NCBI GenBank assembly: GCA_021442155.1
Contig: CM038228.1
Coordinates: 90,043,737 to 90,107,736, forward strand
Length of the DNA stretch: 64,000 bases
Direction of reading: 5' to 3'
Source: Cymbidium sinense
Taxonomy: Eukaryota; Streptophyta; Magnoliopsida; Asparagales; Orchidaceae
This document shows positions 1-12,594 of the stretch, piece after piece. The first letter of the stretch is position 1. Every line of letters begins with the position of its first letter. A program made the translations under genes and the position numbers. The notes beneath the pieces were generated by a model that saw only the letters and a list, made by a program, of their open reading frames with translations, searched no databases and had not been told where the DNA came from.

Positions 1-2600
1 ATTATGAAGAATTACTATCACACAACACACACCCATTCATTTCTTTCCATCATGTATATCATGCATATGAATAATCTTAAGCATATATATACATGCAATA
101 TAAATCTTAGCACACTTTGATGATGAATGCAAAGAAGTGTATTTGGAGATTTAAATATTTCATATTTTTTTATTATGCTATGAATGCATGTCTTTATTAT
201 GTGGAAAAGAAGGATTTTTCATCCATTATCTAAATACACATTTACATGTATAAAAGTTTTAAGTGAGTATGGGATCATTATTTTCTACAGGCGTAAGTAC
301 AAGAGACTCTTACATAAAGTTCATAATAGGATGTCCAAACTAATATACCACTTTTTATAGATACATGTAAATATATGAATGACTAATAAGGATAAGAAAA
401 TTCATGCAAAAGTTATGTTTTATTTATTTGATTTATTATTCTTTATTCATTAGCCATATCACACATACATATGTATAAGAATTTTAAGTGAATGCGGCAC
501 CATTATTTTCTATACCAGGGGTGTAAGGTACAAGACCTACTTAGAGCTACTTAAAGCCTCGCAACCCCGGGATGTCCAAACTAATATACCACTTTTCTCA
601 AATACATATGAATATACAGAAAAAAAACCAAATGGATAGGGAATCATGCAAGAAATTATGTTTGATTTGGTTATATGATTTACATATGTAATATGAAATT
701 CTTCCTAAGTCTTAATATGGAGATGCATAGGAATATATTTAGGCAAGTGTTATGTTCTTTTCAAATGAACTATACACTTACAAGTCCAATAAGGTAGGAA
801 AAGAACTTCATATTACACATCTTATGCTATTATCACATGCAAGCTTATAAATATTTGTAATTAGCATGACTTCATTTATAATAATTGATTTATAGGTTTT
901 AAAAATAGTTTTTGGTTTAATAGTGATAATAGCCATTCATATTCTTAATTTAAGTCAACACAGGCAATTTGACATACAAAAATATTTTATTTAATTAATT
1001 TTTAAAAGAAATGAATACATGATTTCATATGACAAATAATATTTAGCATGATTGAAAAGAAATCAAGGAATATAAACACATGATTTCACTCATCCCAATT
1101 AATTCCTACGGACAATCAAATTAAATGAAGTTATTTAAAATAAACCAAAATTCTTTAAAGACATTTTTATCTTTGAATTTGATTTGATTTAGAAAATATG
1201 AGAGAGGTTTACTAAATCTAACATATTTTCCCATGTGTGAATTGATTTGGTTTAATGAAGAATATTTAAGTTGATTTTATATTTTAATTAGGTTAAGATA
1301 TGAATTAAATGAATCAATTATGCCTTACCTATATCACCTTAAGTTAATTAACTAATCAATAATAAGCCAATATGATATGCAACCACATGAAAAGTAAATT
1401 TGCAATGCTCCTAAGAAATGAAAGGGGCCTAATGCAATTGGCTTATGATTAGTAGTTAGGCTTAAGACTCACTTAATTACTTATGATTTTCTCACATATG
1501 AGCTAACATAATTTCATTATCTCTCACTTTGGTTATTGAACACCCAAAGAGCTACCCAAGAGTTAATTAGGGTTGTTTAGATGTGAAGTGGATTTTAGAT
1601 TAAGTTAATTAAGCTTATTAATCCATTTGATTAAGCATGTTCAATTAATGAAATGAAATTAATCTTAAGGAAAAAGATCAAGAAAGGGGGACTAAATCTC
1701 AATCTCTAAGTTCCATATTAGATCACTTAAGCTCTGATTTTTATCTTGGAGATTAATTAATTAATTAAGCAATTAATTACTCCATTAATTATTAATTAAT
1801 TTGATTTTAAAAGTAAAGAAAACTTAGGAAATGAATTAGGAAAAGCATCCCAATCACATCCCCTAAGCTACTTTACTATTCAACAGAGGCAATTAGGCTT
1901 AAATAATTAATTAAACAATTGTTCATTCCCTGATTATCACTAATTAAATTAAGAGAGTGATTAAGGCTTGATCAATTAATTTCTCTAATTAAGCAACTAA
2001 TAAAATCTCAAAATAATAAGGGAGGTAGAGGTAATCCCCCCAAACATCTACAGAAAATTTGAGATTAATTGGGTGATTAATTAAGGAGTAATTAAGCTAA
2101 TTAAATTTTTAATAAAACTTTAATTAACCCAAAATAATCATTCAAAATCAATTAATAATACTTTTTCCATATTTTACTCTGAAATACATTTAAAATGAGC
2201 CATCATTTGTATTTTTTGGATTTTTCTAGGATTAGTTATGAATTTCCAAAGTTTCAGCTGATTTAACCAAATTTTATAAAGTATATTGATTTATTTAATT
2301 AAAATAGACCATTTAAACTTATAAATTCAATATCTTTCAATCCAGCCATCATATTTTCTTGAAATTTTTATGGAAAGTAGATTTTAAGCCTAATTTTAAT
2401 CCTTGAAAATTTCACCTCAATCCAATTTGCAGTTTTATAGTAATTAATACATTTTGATTTTTATGAAAACTCCAATTTAGCTCAAACAATTCAGTTAAAT
2501 TTGATGGTTTTTGGTTTGTTGGATTCTTCTTGAAATACAAATCCAATGATTTCTTATTTATAATTTTTTGATAAGCCTTTTATTTTTTATTTTTTTTTAT
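1..2600. other. AT-rich stretch without a recognisable gene
   Basis: Very AT-rich sequence with short ORFs only and stops in every frame. It contains many TTAATTAA-type runs at about 1300-2150. The only structure I can point to is a pair of diverged direct repeats near the left end, listed separately. I see no coding similarity and no splice-supported exons; a transposon origin is likely but unproven. Confidence 0.5.
241..680. repeat. Two diverged direct repeats, about 225 bp apart
   Basis: The segments starting near 257 and 482 share, in order, 'ttttaagtga', 'cattattttcta', a short variable part, 'ggatgtccaaactaatata' and 'ccacttt'. They continue with a similar AT-rich tail (tcatgcaa...ttatgttt). 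The spacer between the two cores differs, with the second copy longer by a GC-richer insertion (cctcgcaaccccggg). This looks like an old tandem duplication inside a repeat. Confidence 0.7.
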
Positions 2601-3560
2601 GTTTTGGGCATTTTAAATAATTTTTAAAATCAAAAAATCCGATTTTCCTGTTTAGCCCAATCAGCACTGCACGGGCGTTGACATGGCAACACGGCATAGT
2701 GTGATTGGCCCGTACGGTACTGCGTGGCACGCGGTGCCATGCGACACCACGATCGTCAGGCGACCATGCGCAATGCGTAGGGATGAGTGTCGTAGGCGGA
2801 GCGTAAAATGGCTGGACGCGCGATCGGACGATCCAAATCATGCTAGATGATCTGAGGGGCTGAATCACATGATTTGGGCATGAAATCACAGCCATCCATC
2901 CCTAATAAAGGAGATCGATGGCTGCTGCTCATTTGCTTCCCAACCGACGAAATAGAGCCTATTTGGGCTCGAAAATCACCCTTTTGGGCAGTTTTGAGCT
3001 CAATTTTTTGGCAACCTTCGCCAGAAAATACTCCAAATCATATTGGGATAGTGTAAAATAAAAAATGCCACTGTAATCTAAGGAAACTTCTTAAATTCAT
3101 GCATATATTTGAGCAAATGAAAGATCCTATGGCCAGCTAAAATTTAATGAAATTACCTCACAACGGATAATTTTCGGTAGCAGTGAAGATCCGAATGAAC
3201 TCAAGTGTGAGAGGAAGCTTTGGAATGAATTTGAACCTTTGCCTCCTTTGGAACATTGTCCTCACCAATGGTTGTCGCCTCCTCATCGAAAAAGGTTTAG
3301 TTTTGTGTTCTTTTAGCTCAAAATCACTCAAAGAAGGTGGGGAAGAGATGTGTTTGGGGTTATGAGCTGAATGAACTCAAGATCTTTTAAAATGAGCCTT
3401 CTTTTCTTGCTTTGAAGGGGATGGCCAAAATTTTGAATAAATTTCATGGGGAGGTGGTTGTGATGGATGATGACATGATTGAGAACCTTGAATTTTGCTC
3501 CAAAGTCCACTTTTGTTATCATATGATCAGCTTCATTGAATGTCATAGATGGGGGGAGTT
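2601..3560. other. GC-richer island, no supported gene
   Basis: Between 2640 and 2850 the composition changes to about even GC with many CG dinucleotides, unlike the flanks. The ORFs here (61-102 codons, both strands) match no family I recognise and have no splice context. It could be an old gene or transposon fragment; I cannot assign a function. Confidence 0.35.
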
Positions 3561-5300
3561 GAATGCATGTGATTGGGAGAATTAAATGAGATTGGGTGGA
3601 ATCCTATATGGGATTTGATTAGGTTGGGTTGATTTTTGGTCGATCCCAAATATGATTGGGTTTTGATCAGCCCCCAATAGGTCATAGCTTGGTTTCAAGA
3701 GATTAAGCTCAATTTGGGTCGTATGAGTCATATTGGGTCATGCTGGGTTAGGATGACCAATTGGTCAAATTGGGTCAAACCAAGGCTTATGTTAGGTTCA
3801 AATGATGATTTGAAGTATTTTGGTATGATCAATTTGATTTAATTTGGCTTAAGATTGATTTTGGCTCATTTGGAATCAAATGGATCAATGAGTCAAGTTG
3901 ACCAATTTGACTAAAATTGGCCAAATTGGTTTGGGTTATGGGTTGATTCATGTTTAATTGGCTAATTGAAGATGAATGCAGACTTTGGTTTGAATCAATT
4001 TGGATTTAATTTAAATTTTGGCTAATTTGACCCTTTAGGTCAAATTGGGCTAGGTTGGGTCAAGTTGACCAATTGGTCAAATTATACTCAATTATGGCTT
4101 TGGTCAAGTTCAATAATCAATTTTGAGCCATTTGTTGCAATCAAATTGGGTTAGATAGGGATTTGACCTATTTTGGCTTTTTAGGCCAATTTGAGTCAAC
4201 TTGAGTTAAACGTCAACCGGATTTGGTTTGGCTCAATTGAGAGTTTGGTCATGTTCAATCATTTATTATAAGTGTGTTTGGATCAATGGTTTTAATCAAT
4301 TTGATATATGGTAGGGTTTGGCTAGTTTAGGTTTCATTTGGGCTAAAGGTTGACTTGGATTGACCCAATTAATTGCAATTGATTATCCTAGGGTGACCAA
4401 CAATCATGGTGGAAGGTTTTGGTGAGCTTGGTACAATCCAATTTGGGTTGTATTGGAAGTTGGCTCAAATGGGTCCTTTAGGTCAGGATGAAGTGGCCAA
4501 TTTGGTCAATTGATTTAAGTTTTTAAGTTATAAATATGTGAGACAGTGATTGAAATATAAATCCAACTACAATCAATTTAGAGTCCAATAAGTTTTGGTT
4601 CAGTTGAAAAGTTTCAAGTCAAAAGGGCGAAGTTAGGCTTGACTTGTTGACTTAAATTTAGTTTGGAGATTGTAGGTTTCATTTATATTTGGATATATGA
4701 TTAAAGGAATGATTAATTCAAGAGAAAATCAATTAGTTTTGACTTGATTTGGATGGAATTTGGCTAAGTCCAAAGAATTGGCTCAATGGGCTTAGATTGG
4801 GTTTAGATTTAATTTTGGATATAGTTTTGGTCATTCGAATTTGGATTTCATTTATATTTGTGAATATAAATGAAGGAACAATTGATTTATAAGAAAATTG
4901 ATTGAGTTTGTATTGGTTTAAAGGCTAATTTGGTTAAGCACATGGAGGTGAGTTCATCTGACTTAAAAGGGGTTTTGGTTCGGCTTGATTTAGTTTAGTT
5001 TAGTTTTGATCATTTGGATATGGATCTCATTTATATTTGTGAATATAAATGAAAGAATAATTGATTTATAAAGAAATCAATTAAATTTTATTTGATTTAA
5101 AGGGCTTTTGGCTAAGCTTATGAAGGTGGTTCATATGGCTTAGAATGGTCTTAAGATTTGAATTTGATTTTGGATTTCAATCATTTAGATTCAAATTTAG
5201 AATTAGATTTAGATTTGAATTTGAATTTGAATTTGAATTTGAGGTTTGTTTGAGATTTGAATTTGGGTTTGATTTGAGAATGTGTATATGGATTGGGTTT
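3561..5300. repeat. T/G-rich low-complexity region with degenerate internal repeats
   Basis: The region is made of endlessly varied short words such as 'ttgggtcaa', 'ggctaatttgg' and 'caattggtcaaattgg', with almost no C-rich stretches. At 4680, 4849 and 5028 a longer unit recurs (cattta-tatttg, tataaatgaa, ttgatttataaagaaa, then ttggctaag), giving three diverged tandem copies of 170-180 bp. A (GAATTT)n run follows at 5212-5243. Such sequence is common in untranslated parts of plant LTR elements, but I cannot tie it to one. Confidence 0.6.
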
Positions 5301-5714
5301 AGGCTATAAGATAGATGATTTCCTTAAGTCCTAAGGCATGGCCTAATCTTATGATTAACCCTTCTAAATCTCTAGGCTCAGGTTAAGTGTTCACCTAATC
5401 ACTAGAAGTGTCTTATGATTAAGGATCTTAATGTCTAGAAGAGTCCTAAGTTTAAGAAGAGAAGGTTGAGAGCTCACTTCAAAAGTGAGGTCAACATTGA
5501 CTTTCATTCTCACCCATAAACAAGCTATTATACCACTTTCAACTTAGCTTATTAAATATAAACTATGTTGCTTAAGCTATGCTTGAATTGCATTTGTATT
5601 TGAATGCTAGCTTTCAAACTTATTATAAATGTCTTGTGATTTTGATTATTAATCTAATTAGATTTTTTTCTTAGATCATTTAAAGTGACACATTGTAAGA
5701 ATTACATTCATGAT

Positions 5715-6104
5715 AATTAACTATGTACAAATTCTTTATGTATCTCACTTAAACTTTCTCAACACTTTTTAACTAGTTCAGAAGTAAGCTATCAAGCTTC
5801 GTATAAGTTCTCTATATTTAATTTTGTTCAATTGAAATCATTTTTAATTCGCTTGGACTAAGTTATAATAACTTCAATGTTTATTGTGTGAATTAACTAT
5901 GTATTTAATTGTGTTCAAGTGTAATTAACTATGTATCAAATTCTTTTTGTATCTCACTTAAACTTTCTCAACACTTTTCAACTAGTCCAGAAGTAAGCTA
6001 TCAAGCTTCGTATAAGTTCTCTATATTTAATTGTGTTAAATTGAAATCATTTGTAATTCGCTTGGACTAAGTTACAATAACTTTAGTGCTTATTGTGTGA
6101 ACCA
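5715..6104. repeat. Tandem duplication, two units of about 208 and 180 bp
   Basis: Unit 1 starts at 5715 and unit 2 at 5923, both with 'aattaactatgta'. They share 'tctcacttaaactttctcaa', 'agtaagctatcaagcttcgt' and 'cgcttggactaagtta' with few differences. A diverged relative of the same unit is at 59060-59170 (gttatcaagcttcg, ttgtgttcaatttgaatca), inside the long LTR family on the right side. This links the left end of the window to that family. Confidence 0.8.
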
Positions 6105-6949
6105 TTTAATTTGTGCTTGCAAGTGGATTATCAATCCTTTTTAATTACTTCAATGCTTGAATGTTCATTGAAATGGCTTGTAGGCATTTGGTGAATTTCT
6201 AAAATCATTTCAAGCTTGGCTTAGGATTTCTATGCCATTCAATTTAATTAGAGAGAGGACTAATTATATTCAGGCGCTCACTAAAGGTTATATTTGTGCT
6301 CATTAGTAAGTTGTATGATTATATTTATAAGCAAACTATCAGACTCCCTATAAGCAATTGTTCTCAGTCTGAATGATATTTAATTCTCTTAGTACAAAAT
6401 ATAATATATCTGAGTGCTCATAAGATTTTATTCATATTTTCTTTTGTTGAAAAGCAGACTTTTAAATTCATCACCAATCATTTGTTATTTTACATAATAT
6501 TCAATTGAAATCTTTTCGTTCACTTAACATTAAATGGGGTTGTTCAAATATTCATTTGATTTATTCCTATAGATCCTCTTTTCAAATTTAATATGTGCAC
6601 TTATATTTATTTTATGCATTTATAACTTCACATTTTACCTTTTTATACCCAAAGCTTTGATTTAAGTCTTTTATTTAATTCTATTTAAGCTCTTTGATTA
6701 TTTCTTTTTCCTTCTCTTTTTTATTTTCTAAATCCAAAAAATTTGACAAAATTCCAACAACATTTTAGATTCTAAGATCATCCTCGTGCTACATCATGTT
6801 TTTATTTTATGACATATAACTCTCACATTTTACCTTTTATACCACTAAAGCTTTGATTTATCTTATACCCAAAGAACAAATATATATATTTTCACATATT
6901 TCTTTTTTAAGTCCAAATTTCTGAATATTTTAACATGGAGTGCCACATC

Positions 6950-8270
6950 TAACAACGGCTACTGACACACCCTATTAAGCGTGTGATGTCTGGACACCAT
7001 AATCGATTTTCATCTTATCACGCTCTAATGAGTGTGATGAGGCATTCAAACATGTACGAAAGAAACATATATACATATAATTTCTACATTCATTTCTTTA
7101 CACATCTATAACCAGCCACAAAAATAAATAATTTGACACAGTTTTGGATCATATGGGAGTCTTCGGTTTGAAGGAAATCAGAAGAACGAGTTCAAGCTTG
7201 CGGTTTATGGATTCTGCGATTGAGGGGAATGGGAGGAAAACCAAATGAGAGAGAGAATGTTTGGCTGCAGGATTTAAACCGGATTTAACTTAAATCCAAC
7301 CAATCGGTATTTTTGCAAGTTAAAATTGGATTTACTCAATCTTGTCGGTAGGTGGATTTACAGGATTTAGAAAAGCAATGACGTACGAAGGAGGGTGAGT
7401 TTTGCTCTGCTGCTGTAGAAGAAAATCGAGAGAGACGGGAAAGGTCGCTCGACTTGCAACAAGGACGGATGAAGCATGTGAGCTACCTCGTGTGCGTGTG
7501 CAGGAGTCTAAACCGGGCGAGAGTTCTTCTAGCCGATGATAGGAGGGATTGGAGAAAGAGAGAATGGCAGAAGGTTTTTGGATTGGATTCAGCGTGCATG
7601 AGAAGAGAAGGATAATATGATCTTACGGTGTGCAATTGAGCGAATGAGGGAGCATCGGATGCTTGCGGCTTCGAGGGAAATGAGGCAAATGCTTGCGAGC
7701 AAAGTTTTTGAACCCCCGCAATAGGGGCTTCGGTTTGAAGGAATTGTGCCAACCAGAGAGGGTAGAAGTCGAATGAAGAGGGGCGAATGCTTGTGGCTCA
7801 ATCGGAGACCGAGAGAGAGGGAGATCGACGGATTCGTCCCTTGCGATTGAGGGAAAACGAGAGGTAGAAGAGGGGGGAAGATTGTGCATGGCTTGCGGTT
7901 GATGGAGTCGTACGAGCGAACGAAGAGGGAGGGCTTCGATCGCACGTGGCTTATGATAGGGAGAGACGGAACGAACGAAAGGGACAGGGTTTCATATTGA
8001 GAGAGGGAGTTACTTCGGTTGAGGGAGACAGGATGAAGAGGGGATGCTTTGCGGAGAAGTTTCGGCTTGCTGCTTGAAGGAGTTGGAACGAGAAAGGGAG
8101 AGACCGACCAATGAGAAAAAAATACCTTGTGCGGGAGAAGTTTTGGCTTTTAGAGAGGAAAGTGGGGATCGAGAGCGGAGCAGTTTTTCGGCTTGCGGTC
8201 GAGGAAATTGGAGCCGAGAGAGGGAACGGTTTCAATTTATCTGGAAGGCAAATTAAGGTCAATAACATAA
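6950..8270. repeat. LTR-family remnant: hairpins followed by a purine-rich tract
   Basis: At 6970-7045 two hairpin motifs occur, for example atcacgctc-taat-gagtgtgat at 7017-7038. The same arrangement is seen near 18.4-18.6, 47.9-48.2, 55.3-55.6 and 59.8 kb. From about 7160 to 8260 the + strand is strongly purine-rich (gagagaggga), i.e. a pyrimidine-rich leader on the - strand. This is the same order as in the other LTR copies. The overlapping ORFs here are products of the skewed composition, not genes. Confidence 0.5.
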
Positions 8271-8559
8271 AGTGATCTCTAAAGATTTTAAGAAAATCAT
8301 ATATTATACAAGTAATTTAATATTTAGTGATTTATATAATATATTTGATATTAATGAAATTAAATATGTATGGTTATAAGAAAGAGATATGAAAAAAAAA
8401 TTTAGTTCAAATATTAAAACATTAAATTCAAAAGATTTTCTTTAGAAGAAAATGTTCAACATAAGTGAATGAAATATTTTGATAAAAATTTTAATAAAAG
8501 TTATGAGAATACGAATAACTTTTTAGCAACTTTAATATTTTAAATAGAAATAAAAAATT

Positions 8560-9979
8560 TTATTTTTATCTTCATAATTAAAACTAAAGTTAGAGAGACT
8601 TCAAAGAGAATGCAGTGTGGTAAAACAGTAGAACTTGATTACATTTCATTAGAAGTGTAGAAATATTTACAAAATCAAGAAATTGTTTGACTTACTAAAC
8701 TTTTAATATTATTTTAAATGCTAAAAGATGTCAAATGAGTGTTTCCACATTTTTAAGAATAAAGGTGACACAAAAGTGTACAAATTATAGAGGAATTTAA
8801 TTAATATGGCATACATTAAAAATCATAGGATAGATTAATTAAGCATAGCTTACAATGTGATACAAAAGTTCTCAAAACCAATTTGAATTCATTACTGATA
8901 GGTCTACTATAGATGTTATACATTTGTTGAGAGCTTTGATGAAGAAGTATAGAAAGAGTAAGAAGGATCTACATATATTATTTGTTGATTTAGAGAAAGC
9001 ATGTGATAAAGCTCGAAGAGAACTACTTTGAAGAGTTATAGAAAATAAAATATTTAATATTTAGTATATTCAAGTCATGAAGGACATGTAATTGGAGTTG
9101 TTACTTGTGTTTAAACACATGGGAGATTGAAAAAAAATTTTCCATTTTAGTTTTATTACATCAAGGATCATTTATAAGACCATATTGTTTTGCTTTAATT
9201 ATGGATGTTCTTACTAGACATTTATAGGAGGATGTTCCTTAGTGTATGTTTTTTGTTCATGATAATCATCTTATTGATAAGACTTAGGGTGTTAAAAAAA
9301 CTTAAATTTTGACGATCAAGCTTAGAGTCTAAAAAATTTCATTTGATAAGATTTCATAGAGTGTATATTGTAGTTGTGATAGTGGGTGAACAAGTAATTA
9401 AAAAGAATAAATGTTTTAGATATCTTGAGTCTATTATTCAAAGTGATAGTGAAATATAGGATGATATTATTAATATAATTCAAGTTGAATGATTTAAGTG
9501 GAGGAATGCATCAGCATATTGTGTGATAGAAAAATATTGCTTAAACTTATGAAAAAAAATTTATGAGATGATGATGATGAGACTTGAAATACTTTTTGGC
9601 GCAAAATATTGACAAGTAAAAGAGAAGCATAAAATTAAGTGTTGCAAGATGAAGATGCTCAAGTGGATGAGTATTTTATACTTAGAGATAAAATGTAAAA
9701 TAAATATGTACGTGAAAAAGGTTGGAGTAGCTCTAGTGGCAGAGAAGATTAGAGAGAGTCATCTTAGATGATTTGGTAATATTAAACGTTAGTCGTTTGA
9801 TAACCCATTTAATAAAGTAGATGTATTAGATTTGATGTATGTTAAGAAAGACTGAGATAGGTCTAAAAAGACTTCATTAAAAAGTATAAAAATAAACTTA
9901 TTTTATTAGAATTAAATGAGAATATAACATTTAATAGGACACAACACATAATGAGATAAAAGCTAATTATTATTGCTTG

Positions 9980-9983
<4 letters not shown>
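8560..9983 (+). mobile_element. 5'-truncated RTE-type LINE, decayed
   Basis: This non-LTR retrotransposon fragment would have encoded a reverse transcriptase and is now broken by many stops and frameshifts. Visible landmarks are the RT segment at about 8885-9030 (RSTIDVIHLLRALMKKYRKS, then FVDLEKACDKA) and the C-terminal YLESIIQSDSEI segment near 9420. The 3' part (gttaagaaagactgagatag...aatgagaat) matches the 3' end of the longer RTE copy at 41.56-44.36 kb. Where that copy ends in (TTG)n, this one runs into a (TA)n tract. The 5' boundary is not clear. Confidence 0.8.

Positions 9984-10074
<91 letters not shown>
9984..10074. repeat. (TA)n microsatellite, about 45 units
   Basis: Uninterrupted TA dinucleotides directly follow the 3' end of the RTE LINE. 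The isoleucine-tyrosine ORF across it is not a gene. Confidence 0.97.
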
Positions 10075-10075
<1 letters not shown>

Positions 10076-10280
10076 CCAAAATTTTAAAATCTTCATAAAT
10101 AACACCTATTTAATTTTTAATATCACACCAAAAATAATATTATTTTATCTTTATTTAAGAATAAATATATCTTTTCATAAATAATTAAGGTATTAAAAAT
10201 ATTAATTTTAAAGCATTAGATAAATAAATGCATAATAAATGGATGGTGGGTATGTTTTTCTAAAAATATGTAATAATTTA

Positions 10281-10419
10281 ATCATATATATAAATCCTCT
10301 TTTGGGCTATTATGGTTAGCTAATTATTTCCAAAAAGATCAGCAAACTATTGGCCCAAAATATTAAAAAAAACACCCAGAAGCTTACCCAGCTCAAAACT
10401 CGTATCCAGCACTCCGACG
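10281..10419 (+). promoter_or_regulatory. Possible displaced promoter of the reductase gene
   Basis: If the MULE that starts at 10429 is removed, this stretch lies directly before the 5' leader of the reductase gene at 36747-36899. It contains a TATA-like run (catatatataaat, about 10282-10294) and TGGGCT/GGCCCA motifs of the site-II type. The distance to the start codon without the insertion would be roughly 280-290 bp. The role is inferred from position only. Confidence 0.35.
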
Positions 10420-10428
10420 AAACTCCAC
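10420..10428. repeat. 9-bp target-site duplication of the large MULE, left copy
   Basis: The sequence aaactccac lies immediately outside the left terminus; aaactccgc follows the right terminus at 36738-36746 (8 of 9 identical). Nine base pairs is the standard Mutator-superfamily duplication. Confidence 0.75.
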
Positions 10429-10530
10429 GGCTAAATTTTTAAATTAAGCACTCCGAAATAGGCATTAAAAAATTTAAAGCCAGAACGCGGTCGTTTAACA
10501 GGCGGCTACATGCGTCACATAGTTAAGCGT
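10429..10530 (+). repeat. Left terminal inverted repeat of the large MULE
   Basis: Twenty perfect terminal bases, then a degenerate match to the right end: 'aggcattaaaaaa', 'gtcg', 'tttaa' and 'gtcac' recur in the same order on the - strand of 34110-34228. Confidence 0.7.
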
Positions 10531-12590
10531 AGTCGCGTTAAGCGAACGCTTAAAATACTTTTAAAAAAAAAAAAAAAAAACTGAACCGAGATCGGGACAG
10601 CCCTATCTCGATTTTTCTCCTCCGTCGAAGCCCTTATTTGAGGCGCCGCCCCGCCACTCGCGAAATTGCCGACCAAAGCCACCTAGCTTACCCGCCCTCT
10701 CGAAAACCATTCGCCCATGAACTGCTTTTGAGATATTTTTTGTATCTCTTTTTTTAAAGTGAAAAACATGCAAATGTAATGTTGATTTTTTGTATTTTAT
10801 CATGTGATTATTTAGTGTATTATGTGATTAGCTAGTGTTATGGTTTAGGCAAAGTTTGGAGTGGATTTAAGTTTTTTTGAAAGGATTTTTTTAGGCATTT
10901 TTTGGAACTCCTTTTTATTTAAGTTTGGAGTGTTTTATCATGTTATTAAAATGTTGATTTTATGTGTTCTAACATTTGATTACTTAGTTTATCATGTGAT
11001 TAGCTAGTTTTAGGGTTTAGGCATTTGTTGTTGGATTTGATATTTTATGGAAACTGTAAATTTTGCAAAAAAAAATAATAATAAGGAACACGTTTTTAGA
11101 TTTTGAAATGTAGATCTGATAATTTAGTGGAAATGTAAATTTTACAAAGAAATGTAAGTTTTAGTTTTAGGGATGTGTTGTTGGATTTGATATTTTAGGA
11201 AAAATATAAATTTTTCAAATAAATGAGGAACACCTTTTCCAAAGAAAATGTATATTTGACACCTGCTTTTTTCGGGAAAATGATTATTTTGTGAAGTAAT
11301 GTTTTATGTGTATTTATGTGTATTTTAAGTAACTATTTTTTTGTTCTAAATATTGAATATGATTGTATGTTTAGGTATAGTGTGTTGTTTTGTGCTCATG
11401 GATGATTGGAAGAATTAGTAGTTACATCAGTTATTATAATTACTTATTAGCAGTAAGTAACTTTGTTGGAGTGTAATTATGTTTTAGAGTTTATGAATGT
11501 GTTGTTGATATGTATGTTTAGGAATGTATTTTATGTTGTGAATAAATTGATTAGATGTCAAAAATAGAAAATAAGATTTTGGGTTTCAAATTCTAGGTGG
11601 TATTCATTTTGCTTGTCTTTACTTTAACAGAAATTGAGTCCTAGTGCGATCCATAATATTCTTATGAATCTGATTAATTTAAATAGGTGTGTTATTCAAC
11701 ATTCTTGTCTCCAATACATATTTTTAGGTTCAAATATGAGTTGACATAGGTTTGTTATATTATATTACTCTGTAGTGACGATTTTTTTCTACGTACACTA
11801 GTGGAAAAAATAGTCCTATACAAGTTTCATGATGGGCTGATTTTACAAGCATACAAAATCGAATCATGAGGTCACTGAAAATTGATTCGATACGTTTTAG
11901 AATTAATCTCATATATAGATTTATTGTTGGTGTCAGTTTCATTGCTACTCTATTAAATGATGAGTAAGTATGAAATTAACGCAATAAAGTACAACATGTA
12001 ATTGTATACGTCAAAATTGAGTTGAAACAAACAGATGATAGCGAAGTTCATAATTTCACTAGAGTTGAATTTCATCCAATTGAAGCTATCCACAACACTA
12101 TGCTATCACAGGAACCTTATTAGATCGACCTCAATGAAGGTTTTCGTAGGTACGTACATCGAAGTCATTATTTGATTAATCTTTTCTATTTTAATCTTAT
12201 ACACTGCATTATAATGTGCAGCACTGATGAGAAGATGTTATTGCATCTCATATTCATGTTCATCATATTGCCTCAACTTTTGCTAGTATGGGTGAATCAT
12301 GTAGCACCTTTACCGACTGAAGTTGAGGGCTATGAAACAATGCCTAGCGCAATGAGTTCTGAGTCAACTAATAGTGAAGGTGATATTGGAGAAGAACAAT
12401 GTCCAGACTCTAGGAACGGTCATTTGCTAAGAGATTAGTCTAACAAAATAAACATTGTTGAGGAATACATGTTCAGTAGCAATGATTATATTCAGGCTTC
12501 CCAGACAACACAAAAATGAAATGAATAACTGAACTTCGATGGCCTCTTAGCATATTCTATTTTTCTAGAAGAGAATTTCATTCTGGGAGA
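10531..12590. other. MULE 5' region, no supported coding sequence
   Basis: A 17-bp A run near 10561 is followed by a short GC-rich stretch (10600-10720) and then T-rich sequence with loose internal repetition around 10830-11230. There 'gtgattagctagt', 'gttgttggatttgatatttt' and 'ggaacac' recur. This is probably the leader and introns of the MULE gene. An ORF at 12172-12438 may be a remnant of the transposase N-terminus but shows no recognisable motif. Confidence 0.4.
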
Positions 12591-12594
12591 CTTA

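Noticed and set aside
2587..2895. 102-codon ORF on the - strand in the GC-rich island
   Set aside because: No recognisable motif, no splice or leader context; cannot be supported as a gene.
7483..8268. Cluster of overlapping ORFs of 88-118 codons on the - strand
   Set aside because: All lie in one purine-rich tract; no conserved protein motif, and the tract recurs in the other LTR copies.
9863..10105. 80-codon ORF with a long Ile-Tyr run
   Set aside because: It is the translation of the (TA)n microsatellite.
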